A stretch of 64,000 nucleotides of DNA, taken from positions 3,037,586-3,101,585 of the forward strand of contig OZ025883.1 of the NCBI GenBank assembly GCA_964019415.1, read 5' to 3'. This document shows positions 12,701 to 21,259 of the stretch, piece by piece. The stretch is from Ianthella basta (lineage: Eukaryota > Porifera > Demospongiae > Verongiida > Ianthellidae). Position 1 is the first letter of the stretch; each line of letters starts with the position of its first letter. The notes beneath the pieces are model-generated. The model was not told the origin of the DNA and made no database searches. It saw only the letters and a program-made list of their open reading frames with translations. The position numbers were made by a program, and so were the translations under genes.

Positions 12701-15700
12701 TTGTGTGACTGTGTAGCTACATGACTGGCACTAGTTGACAATGCTTTCAGTAATGTGCCTCTTCTTCCAGATGGCCTCCTTACTGGACCTCCTTCCTACA
12801 ATCTTGCAACTGGTCGGTGTGGAACCTGTGAAAGGAGTCATTTTGGATGGCTATGATATGGGACCCATCCTGTTTGACAAGAAGCCAGTGAGAGCAGGGA
12901 ATGATGCAGTATGGTCACTATTTACTACTTTGACATCTTATTTGAGGGTGGACTATACATGTACAGAATGTACGAATGGACTCACAACATGCAGTGTATT
13001 CACTCAATTAAATTATGTATACAGTTCTAAGAACTGTACTGAATTGTCGCTATGAGTTTCATTGCTATGATAACTGTACAATTTTACACTGCATCTTCTT
13101 CACTTACATAGAGTTTGCGCGAAGTGTTCTACTACTTTTCTTCAAGCGATGTGAAGAAGGAAGGAGTCTTCGCAGTGCGCTATCAACAGTATAAGGCACA
13201 CCTTATAACTATGGGGTGAGTACAGTATGAGTAGTTTACATAGTTACAAATTTTGCACTTATATGTTCTTCACTACAAAGAGAAAATGGCAGTCTACAGT
13301 GAATGTTGCAATAAATCTAAGTAATATAAGACTAATGAAGTATAGAAACTGATTAACCTTACAGGCTTCATTACACGATTGAGATGAATTCATTGACAAG
13401 TAGGCCAAAGTGTTGACAAGTCGTTATGATGCATAACTGCTTCGTACCAGTTACTGTGTTTTGCTGTGTTTTGTGCTGTGCTGTGGAATAGCAACAATTA
13501 CATTTTTTAAGATAATTTCACAATTAACAGTCGAAGTCAATGTTTTACTTCACCACCACTGCAGCAACCAAACTAATTTTTGTATTTTTGTGGCCAGTTA
13601 GCCAGTCCGCACTCGGCAAGCAGCATTTCCCTCAGGCAGCTGCCACGTCAAATAATGTATCAGCTTACACTGTAAATGAATTCTTATATGCATGTGCTCA
13701 CACAGAAACAGTAGTCTTGCATGCTAGACCCCCTTGCGGAAGAGTCTGGTATAATTGTGCACATTGACTTGTGTTCAGGACAAGAACCTGTTCTGTCCAA
13801 TCTGATTCTCTGATTGCTATATGACATCAGCCTAAATTTAGAGTTGTTGCAGGAAGAAAGTCTTAAGCATAACACAGCTGGGCCGTTGGAAGAGAGCCAC
13901 GTCCAAAGAGAGGCATGATGGAAGAAGGCTAAGTCCAGAGATCTTTTGGCAATGCATCGAAAAGCCCTATGTCGTTTCAAAGGTCAATGGACAGTAACGA
14001 CGCTGGTTGTGTCTCGTCAACGCGTTGCCAAGAGATCTTCAGACTTAGCCTTTTTCCATTGTGCCTGTCTTCGGATGTGGCCCTCTTCCAAGGGCCCAGC
14101 TGTGTTTATGCTTAAGAATTTCTTCCTGCAACTGTTCTTCACGCAGCAATTAACCCTGTAGTTAGCAAACAAAATTTAGAGACAAGGCATTGGCTTGTCA
14201 AAGAATATCATCGGACACACTGCGATTTCACTCTGGTACACTCTGAAAGCAGAGCAAGAACGAGCTGTACAAGCAAAACAATGCAAATTTAGGAACTCCA
14301 TACTTCACTCACCGTATTGCTGCATTATGGACAACATTGTGCAAGAGTTAACTGCAATTTGCAATATTACATTCCTATGGCACAATCGCTTATGCAATAC
14401 CACCAGACCCTTCCATGGGTGGTCTAGTGTACAAGACTCATAGAGACAGCTAACAGCACAGCTGTGCAGAGGACAGCATGCTGCACCACCAACTGGCAAT
14501 AGTTTCCAGCTAATGGGATCTTGTGTTTCCTATCACATGACAATATCTTATGCAATGATTAGACATTGTGTATAAGTAGCCACATTTTGCTTGCCCTTCA
14601 ATCCCTTGCAGTCAAATGATTTGTTCAGAGGATTACTCAGATCGTGACTGCTGTTCCAGTAATGAAAAGACGGAGCATGACCTTCCTTTGCTGTATGACC
14701 TCCACCTTGACCCCAGTGAGGAATATACACTCTCTCAAGGTGACCTAAAGTACACCCTACTCATGGGCATTATTTATCAGGTATTTTATTGTGGATATAT
14801 ATATATACGTAATACTATATTGTTACTTGCACTGTATATATAGCATGTATGCAGTACCAGATTATCCACATGTAACCAATAGTACTCTTGATGTTACACG
14901 TGAGAGTTAGTCTCATACCAAGATCACAAAATGGCCTCCATTTTTATATTTTGATGTCATCACCTCCCGATGATGTCAAAAATTAAGAATGGAGGCAAGA
15001 TTGCAGTCTAGGTATGATGCTACATGAGAGTGCTTTTCTGGGGAACTGCACTCACGCATATCCAAGGATGAATACATGGGCTCTGAAAATATGCAGAACA
15101 ATACGTCATATATTAGTCTTGTTCCCAGACCCTTTCCTTGTGCACACGCTAAGGTAGGGTCTGGGGAAAATAGACAGGTTCTCGTAACCACTGCCAGAAT
15201 GTCGGCCACAGCAATCAGATTTATAGTTCACATATTATTACACAATTAGTTGCTCAAGTTCGATGTTGAGTATGCAGACAAGGAGATTCGCAGTCAAAAG
15301 AAGTGAACAAAGCAGTATCAAGAATAGCTATAAGGCTGGATAGCGCTGAAGGATAATCAGTAAGGTGAGGGACAGAGTTCATCCACATGGCAAAAACGTC
15401 TGACATGATCAGCCTTCAATGGACAGGCAGTGGAAAGCCGCCTTCTAACCTGTGCTGCACGATGTTTTCAATATTCCAGGCCAGTGCATCATCCCTACAG
15501 TCTCAGAGGGCTTTGTTGTGGGTTCCTGAGCCAGAATGCAGTGTGGCCACGGTGTGGAACCTGTATTACACGCAAATATACTTGCCACTAATTTGCAAAC
15601 TATTTTGTCATCAACCGTAATTACATTCGATTGTGCCACAACATCCCGTCCATTGTCACCAGACCCTGCCTCCTCTGGCGGAAGGGTCTGGGGACGAGAC

Positions 15701-16700
15701 TAGTCGTATATACAGTATAAACAATTTGCAATCTGATGCTATACAAGTGTAGAGACTTAATGAAGACATCTCATACTTATCAGTAGTAAATTGCCATCAT
15801 GTTTGCTATAGTATTGAAAGGGGGCAATTGTTTGCAGTTAGCCCTGCATAGGCAATATATTGAATGATTATCACTGGATATTACGCCAAACCTACCAACT
15901 ACTAGTATATATCGGTCTCTCAGTTGGTAGGGGGCACTAAGCCCTATTGAGATGGCAACCAATGATCGCCTATTCCCAGTCATCCAACAAAGATGCAAGA
16001 GCCACAGACAGCTGTTTCATCCTAATAGGGGCTCATCAGCATGGTGTACTGATGATTGATTATGGCCTCCCTTTCAACAACACTTCAGTCGTGATGACTG
16101 TAGCCTCCCTGTCTGTTTCTGTTGAAACCACAAGTGTTAACTTGTGGTGGATACAGAAGCAGCCAGTTACCCATCATCAACCATCAGTAAGCCACAGTGA
16201 TAAGCACCAATCAGGGTAAAACGTTTGTCTGTGGCTCTTCCATCTTTGATAAATAATTGGGGAAAGGCAATCACTGGTTGCCATCTCAAAGGGACTTGTG
16301 CCCCCTCCCCCTCCCCCCCCCCCCCCCCCCCTTCACCACCAAGATGCTAATTCTGTGTAGTTGGTAGGTTTGGCGTAATATCCAGTGATGACCATTTTCA
16401 ATTACTATAGTATTGTTAGTGATGCTGATGAGTCATGAAATTGTTCAGGGAATCTTCAATCTCCCTGTAGCGTATACATTGAAATTTGTGAATCCTTGCC
16501 TTGTTATGATTAAAAAATTATATGCCTTTTACCTCCATTAGAAATTGGACCAGTTCAATGCTGAAATGGTGTGGGGTGAATCACAAGTACTTCAAGGAAT
16601 GGATATCTCCGCTACACCTTGTGCTAGCCCAGGATGCAATCCTTTCCCATCCTGCTGTCACACCTCTACAGCTACCACCACCACTGTGGCCCATCTCTGA
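3776..16700 (+). CDS. ARSA-like: Arylsulfatase A-like lysosomal/secreted sulfatase, multi-exon
   Basis: Sulfatases hydrolyse sulfate esters using a cysteine converted to formylglycine. The exons I read are 3776-3895, 5495-5622, 9012-9088, 9204-9343, 9842-9917, 10829-10951, 12130-12242, 12388-12482, 12558-12696, 12771-12887, 13112-13215, 14612-14739 and 16542-16700, with GT/AG borders and matching phases through exon 12. The protein opens with a hydrophobic signal peptide. It carries the metal-binding LLADD, the formylglycine motif SVCSPSR, GKWHLG, HHTHYP, TSDNG and [11 protein letters not shown], all positioned as in animal arylsulfatase A. The Cys-rich tail ([13 protein letters not shown]) also matches that family. 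Exon 12 ends in phase 1 but the last exon starts in phase 0, so one small exon of 3n+2 bases between 14740 and 16541 is unidentified. The length, about 506 residues plus that exon, is close to human ARSA. Introns hold many transposons. The substrate is not deducible. Confidence 0.92.
4449..4706. mobile_element. MITE-like foldback element in arylsulfatase intron 1
   Basis: The left arm (about 4449-4520) and right arm (about 4632-4706) are imperfect reverse complements over roughly 70 bases, sharing words such as TTAACTGAAAAAG and ATAGAAACAA. About 110 bases lie between the arms. There is no coding capacity. Confidence 0.7.
5345..5430. repeat. Hairpin-forming dispersed repeat, copy 2 (diverged)
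   Basis: It shares CAGCAACC, GCAAGTATTTGAGTTGGGG and the closing CTTGAAACACTT with the copy at 2355-2430, but the stem has decayed. It sits in arylsulfatase intron 2. Confidence 0.5.
6790..7096 (+). mobile_element. LINE-like retroelement fragment, remnant
   Basis: Short frames here read as a region resembling the stretch upstream of the reverse transcriptase in some LINE polyproteins: a [12 protein letters not shown]-like piece, then [14 protein letters not shown] and a helix-like [12 protein letters not shown]. It is broken into more than one frame and has no RT of its own. It abuts the Ty3/Gypsy-like fossil that follows. The family assignment is weak. Confidence 0.4.
7100..7880 (+). mobile_element. 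Ty3/Gypsy-like LTR retrotransposon fossil (polymerase fragment)
   Basis: Pieces in the forward direction resemble the region before the reverse transcriptase and the RT itself of Ty3/Gypsy elements: an LLEFADAF-type block, a [10 protein letters not shown]-type block, a MPFRLCNAP-type stretch and a YVDDF-type block. It is clearly broken, with several interruptions and no LTRs recognised. It appears old and partial, and lies in arylsulfatase intron 2. Confidence 0.7.
7787..8640 (-). mobile_element. Penelope-like element reverse transcriptase remnant
   Basis: Read on the minus strand, the block begins with a [15 protein letters not shown]-type motif near 8600. It continues with the [17 protein letters not shown] motif near 8430 and an [11 protein letters not shown] motif near 7990, in the order typical of Penelope-like RTs. 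Its last part overlaps the edge of the Ty3/Gypsy-like fossil. The copy is decayed, and I saw no GIY-YIG endonuclease. It is antisense to the host arylsulfatase gene. Confidence 0.75.
10166..10186. repeat. Short perfect hairpin
   Basis: AGGGCTGCC and GGCAGCCCT form a 9-bp perfect stem with a 3-base loop, just outside the left end of the foldback element at 10193. Confidence 0.6.
10193..10701. mobile_element. Non-autonomous DNA transposon with GGCYCATTTACACTAGCA termini
   Basis: The left end reads GGCTCATTTACACTAGCA and the right end is its near-exact reverse complement (TGCTAGTGTAAATGGGCC). The element is about 509 bp, with more inverted homology near the right end and no ORF. The flanks are AT-rich and I could not fix a target duplication. 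The termini recall PIF/Harbinger elements, but the superfamily is not settled. It lies in arylsulfatase intron 5. Confidence 0.75.
11002..11230. mobile_element. Long-armed foldback MITE, TGTAGGGATGGCA family, copy 1
   Basis: Left and right arms of about 90 bases each are near reverse complements, sharing AAAAATAGTAAGG, TGTAGGGATGGCACAAA and AGGCTGTTACAC, with about 45 bases between. There is no ORF. It lies in arylsulfatase intron 6, together with a related element at 11811. Confidence 0.85.
11340..11800. other. Intronic stretch without recognised features
   Basis: This part of arylsulfatase intron 6 is of mixed composition. I found no ORF, terminal repeats or RNA gene. Confidence 0.4.
11811..12068. 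mobile_element. Foldback MITE, TGTAGGGATGGCA family, copy 2
   Basis: The arms at 11811-11857 and 12022-12068 are reverse complements over about 47 bases with a few mismatches. They start TGTCTATGTAKGGATGGCA and contain TTGTATGYTGTAATACAAA. The terminal word GTAGGGATGGCA is shared with the element at 11002-11230, so the two are probably related. Confidence 0.8.
13712..14439. mobile_element. TAGTCT-family MITE, copy 1 (hosts a nested foldback element)
   Basis: The termini TAGTCTTGCATGCTAGACC and, at the right, GGTCTAGTGTACAAGACT are inverted. Subterminal hairpin words (CTTGCGGAAG, GGAAGGGTCTGG on the reverse strand) are shared with the copies at 15114 and 30528. Flanks of CAGAAACAG and TAGAGACAG (7 of 9 alike) look like a decayed 9-bp target duplication. 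Another element (13844-14134) lies inside it. It is in arylsulfatase intron 11. Confidence 0.75.
13844..14134. mobile_element. Foldback MITE nested inside the TAGTCT element
   Basis: The arms (about 13844-13953 and 14021-14134) are reverse complements for roughly 110 bases with scattered mismatches. They share GTTGCAGGAAGAAA, CTTAAGCATAA, ACACAGCTGGGCC and AGAGATCTT. Only about 70 bases separate them, so it would fold into one long hairpin. Confidence 0.85.
15114..15703. mobile_element. TAGTCT-family MITE, copy 2, with 9-bp target duplication
   Basis: The left terminus TAGTCTTGTTCCCAGACCCT mirrors the right terminus AGGGTCTGGGGACGAGACTA. The nine bases before the left end (GTCATATAT) and after the right end (GTCGTATAT) match at 8 of 9 positions, which indicates a target-site duplication. 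There is no ORF. It lies in arylsulfatase intron 12, where a small coding exon also remains unidentified. Confidence 0.85.
15871..16388. mobile_element. Large foldback transposon, about 518 bp
   Basis: The left end CACTGGATATTACGCCAAAC continues CTACCAACTAC, and the right end is its reverse complement. Further inward, GGGGCACTAAGYCC, TTGAGATGGCAACCA and GCAAGAGCCACAGACA-like words are also inverted, so the arms extend about 150 bases. A C homopolymer (about 16309-16331) sits in the right arm. There is no ORF. Confidence 0.8.
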
Positions 16701-17289
16701 TGTAGTCCTATTACACAGTGGGAATTGTACCACCATGTATGCAATTAATTTGCTGAATTCCCATAACTGTTGCTTCTTTACAGTTACGTACACACTGCAT
16801 TTAGCACATCTAGCTATATAATTATTATGCATATTTGCAAACCAACGTTGGAGTAGTTGCCATTGAAATTCACAAAGCTTAATGCACATGCAGATTGTAG
16901 CGTCATCTATGTCTGATACAATAATGCATGACATCACACCCATCATTTCAGAATCATGCAGTCACACAGTAGACTTAAATCCATTATATATATATATAGT
17001 ATATGCACCAGTGCAAGTTGCCGAGAGTAACCACCCCGAGTGCAAGTAGAGTGCTTGTGCTAGTTGATGGAAGGAAAAACACCACCAGCACAAGTTGCTG
17101 AAGGTCAGGGGAACCGAACACCAGCATTGTTTGGCATGCAGTGGGGGACCACTATGAATGCGAGTACAGTGTTGGTGCTAGTCGAATGGCACAAGTTGGA
17201 CCAGAATACAGCAACAGGTATGTAACTTGCACTTGGGCAGAGTAGTGCAAATGTGGTGGTTGTGTTAGGTGCAGTGTGGTGCATGGCTC
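16701..17289. other. Arylsulfatase 3' flank, no gene seen
   Basis: This holds the 3' UTR and intergenic DNA. A degenerate internal repetition of GTGCAAGT / GCACAAGTTG words appears at about 17010-17210. No ORF or RNA gene is recognised. Confidence 0.45.
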
Positions 17290-18323
17290 TCATAGGCAAC
17301 TGCTAAAGAGGTATGGAAGGCGAAAACAATGTCCTTTGGCAGACACTCGGTCTGACGAGGAGGAGGGCGGTGACACCATGGTGACGCTTTGCTTTGATTT
17401 TGAATCGAATGGTAGATAAAACGAGCTCATGATCAGATTGATGATGGACTCCACGGCAAACATATGTATCCAGGGTGGAAGAATGGTACTTGACACTGAC
17501 CAGAACGTAGTCAATCATGTGGCCAGGATCAGAGCGGTCACCATTTTGGAACCAAGTACACTGGTGCTTGGATTTGTGCTGATACTAAGTGTTAGTGATG
17601 AGGAGCTTGTTAGTGGCACAGAAATCCAACAATCGTTGCCCGTTTTCATTGACTTGACCCATCCCATGAGGGCCAAGGACTGTATGCCAGGTGTTGGTGT
17701 CAGTTCCCACACAAGCATTGAAATCTCCCAAGATAACGATCATGTCAGTAGGCGGAACGGTAGCCAGTACAGAATGCAAGTCATAGTAAGAATCCTCAGA
17801 TGGTTGATTGGATTCAGATGTTGAAGAAACAGGATTAGTGGGAGCGTATACAGCAATTACTGTAGTGTAGCTAAGGTGCAATTTCAGACGAATATGCATT
17901 ATTCTATCGTTAACAGGTGTTAACACACTTCCAGCTGCTTCCCAGGAAGAGAGAGCGTGAGGAGAGAGGGCAATGGCTACTCCACTGGTGTGTGAAGAGT
18001 CAAAGCCAGAATGAAGAATGGTACAGGACTGGATTTGAGTAATTCCATGACCCTGCCAGCGTGACTCAGAAAGAGCCAACAAGTCAATGTTCTTGTCAAT
18101 CATTGTCTCAATGATGTGTTGATGCTTTAAGCTTTGTACACTGAGAGAACCCGCAGACTGGACATTCCAACAAGCTAGTCTAGTCTTACCCTTCGCATGA
18201 AGAAAGGTATGAGACTTAGACTTCGCAGTGAACTTGGCTTTAAAGGCTGTTGTTTTCTGAACATCATTTGATGAATATGGAACAAATTGGGACACCAAAT
18301 CAACTGACCTTTGTCGTGTCATT
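17290..18323 (-). mobile_element. LINE endonuclease (EEP/APE-type) domain fragment without reverse transcriptase
   Basis: On the minus strand the frame beginning near 18323 (MTRQRSVD) encodes an exonuclease-endonuclease-phosphatase domain of the LINE type. It has CWNVQSAGSL, the SESRWQGHG motif with catalytic Glu, a VIAVYAPTN block and the GDFNACVG catalytic block. The final DYVLV and HQSDHELV blocks appear near 17500 and 17430 in a shifted frame. The homology stops near 17290 and no RT follows. This is odd, because LINEs normally lose their 5' end and keep the RT. It could belong to the same family as the element at 3-2174, but the two do not overlap, so this is untested. Confidence 0.85.
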
Positions 18324-20990
18324 AGCAGGGCCTTAACCCAGTGCCCAGGGATCACCACATGGAGGTTGCACGACATGATCCCCCCCCCCCCCCACACACA
18401 CACATGGCCATGGTAGTGGGCATGCATAGCAGCGCAACATGGACCCATTGCAGTTGTAATACAATCACATGCCACTGCATACATATTCTCTCTCCACAGT
18501 CCTACTTCCGTATAACACGCACATATCCAGTCACACAAATCCATGCAAGAACACACACACACACACACACACGCGCACGCTCATACAAAACAATGCAAAA
18601 CCAAACTGTGAACTCATTTTTACACACCTGTGTGGTGGAGTGACTAGTCCTCCCTGTGTCCCCTGGGCCATTGTCAGCGGTCCCCCAAGAACCCCAGCCA
18701 TCTTCAGAAGGAGGATCCTGTACAAAAATTCTCATTCACAGTCAGCTGATCTACATGGACTAAATTGGACATGATGAAGCCAAGGCATTCCTCTGAAATG
18801 CATGGTCTTGTCTGACATGTAGCATGTAGGCTATGCATCATATCAATGTAGGCATAATTATACAATATAAACACAGCTCATTTCACAAGACCTTTATAGA
18901 TAGCATGTACATTATTAGGGCTTGCTTCACTTGCCCTCATAGTAAATCACAGTATATGTGATAATCATATGGTTGCTCCTGCCCATTTTGCTGTAATCAT
19001 ATGTGACACAGCGCATGTGGCTTACAGCAATGATCCTAGTGCACCAGTCTCTAGTTTGAAACTGATGGTTCTCTACAGTGCACAATGGGCTACACTTCAA
19101 CAATGGAATGACCCACCCAAGCCAACATGGTAAGGAGGGCAACAGAGGCTGATGCATAGGCACAGCTGCCATGTGCAAAGGCATGAGAGCATCCAGCACC
19201 GTGTTAGCCGCCAAGCAGAATGAAGAGCAGGTACAGGTGCAGTGTGACAAACAAGGGAGCAAGCACAGGTTAGATGGGCAGCAGAACTGCACAGCAGTTA
19301 TAGCTGTGGCATGTAAAATTGCTGCTCTACTTGCACACAGCCTCTCCCTACGTACACTCTACAGCTGCACAATGCCCTGCATCATTGGCTTTCATGGTAT
19401 GAACACGTACACACGTTGGGACTACGTCTCCTTTCCAAATACACAATACCACCTTTCGCAAGTACCATTCCACTGGTTTCTGTACAACTTTATTCGTATG
19501 TCTACTTCATACGTATGTCTACTTTCTTTTTATGGAATGCAAGCTGCATAATGTTTAATGTACCTCACTTATGGAGCCTTGATTGTACTGTGTAGTTGAC
19601 AAGGGATGTCTTTATGCATTCCATGCCAACTACAGCTACACACGTACATATCAGCTCAAGCCAATTGCAAGGCAGTAGTACCGTATGGTAGTGGTGTCAA
19701 TCCGTCACAACACATCATCAAAACCACCTCTGCTCCTCTTGTACGAGTCAGCTCAGTAGATGTTAACTCTATACTCTCTACACTAGGCTAGCCAAAGAAA
19801 ACACCTACCAAGAGCAGCCAAGGTCATTGATATGATGTTCTACCCTACATCCCAAGGCCAATACACTGCCACAGGATGATCAAAAGAACAAGCCCACACT
19901 CAACGGCCCAATTTGAGCTCAACTTCCCTGCTCATTTTCTGTTCACGCCCAAATTCCTCTCTCCAATATGCGGTCTCAGGGGGGTCAGACAAGGTCCTCG
20001 GATTGTGCAATACTATCACCTTAATAATTGCATTCCTGACATTCCAATCGCGTCTCCATGTATTAGCTCACTGTGCTCCAAGGCCGAGTGTGCCTACCCT
20101 GAGCTATGGTAGGGCCTTGTACTGCATTCGCACCCCTGGTATGACCCGTACATACATAGCCAAGGAGGCATATGGTGGATTGGGCTTAATTGTGGGACCA
20201 CTTTCACGATTGCGTTGTTGCAAGTTATCGCAGTGTTTCTTGAGAATTGCCAGCATGCTTTAGCCATTTCTGGCATTCCTGCTGTCAAATGTAACAAATT
20301 GTGTACAGAATCAAGATGATTGCATGGACGTGGCTGCCAATTGCACTCCCATTGCAGAAGCAGTCAACCTATCAGTCTTGCAGTCCTGAAGTGATCAATG
20401 AGGACTCGCTATCAGCTTCTAAGGAGTCCCTTCCACAGCAGCACTTGCTCAGTACTCCAGATCAGGCTCGACCTGTCTCGTGGCCAGCATTAGCGAACAC
20501 TCGCACACCGGCGTTGTAAAATGCTTGCAAAACCTACCTAGATGCTGGGGAACGGCGCGGAACGGTCCATTTTCTGAAAGTCCTTGTCCAACTGTGTGCT
20601 CAGAAGCAAACAAACAGGCGATACAACGCGTTTCTCGCAATATATCTGCTCTTAGCTAGTATAGGTAAAATACACAGTAAAGAGCAGCCACGTCGGCCAT
20701 TTTTCGAACGCACGTGACCTTGACCGACCCTTGATGTGCGGTCTCACCTTATCCCTCTCTGACGGACTGGTTCGCGTCACTTCCCTATCTACTGGCTCCC
20801 GAAAATATCTTCATCTTCTTCGGGACGATCGTCTCCTTCAATATTCAGCGACTTGATCAATTCTTTATCAATTTTTCATAAGCCCTTTTGAGCCCCGAGA
20901 AGAACTCCATTTTTTAGTCTTGCGCAATACCTAATGCCTTTGGCTAATGAATAACGTTGAAAGCAGCTGCTGCATATATCGTCTGTGCGC
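18324..20990. other. Intergenic stretch between the LINE fragment and the channel gene
   Basis: It holds the probable 5' flank of the LINE fragment, a C-run plus CA tract (18379-18404) and a CA tract (about 18551-18573). Several short open frames occur (for example 19171-19551 and 19913-20263), but none has a recognisable domain or convincing splice context. The last 300 bases become GC-richer, as expected near a promoter. Confidence 0.45.
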
Positions 20991-20999
20991 AAGTCGGCG

Positions 21000-21182
21000 A
21001 TGAGCAGAGATTCTGACAGCAGCAGCAGCGGTGGAAGCGAGACAGGGAACCCAGGACGGGGAGCAGCCGGGCGTGTGCGGTTTTCAACTACCCTTGCTAG
21101 GGACGGCGAAGCGGACAAGGAGGAAATACTACGGCAAGTTCTGGCTATTAATATTCTGAGAGATGCAGACATGGGCGACTAA
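21000..21182 (+). CDS. Possible N-terminal exon of the CatSper-like channel (uncertain)
   Basis: An ATG at 21000 opens a 60-residue frame that starts MSRDSDSSSSGGSETG and ends in an acidic/basic helix-like stretch before a stop. It lies 77 bases before the first certain channel exon. The composition fits a disordered channel N-terminus. However, I found no GT donor giving the phase needed by the acceptor at 21259, so the link is unproven. It could instead be a small upstream ORF or an unrelated frame. Confidence 0.3.
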   Translation: MSRDSDSSSSGGSETGNPGRGAAGRVRFSTTLARDGEADKEEILRQVLAINILRDADMGD

Positions 21183-21259
21183 ATTACATTCCTCACTGCA
21201 TCATGCTGCACAACATTTTATTCATTCTACTTCTTCCCCTCTCATGTGGAATAACACAG

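Noticed and set aside
15283-15345. Helix-like frame considered as the missing arylsulfatase exon
   Set aside because: It has a possible acceptor, but no donor in the right phase before a stop codon.
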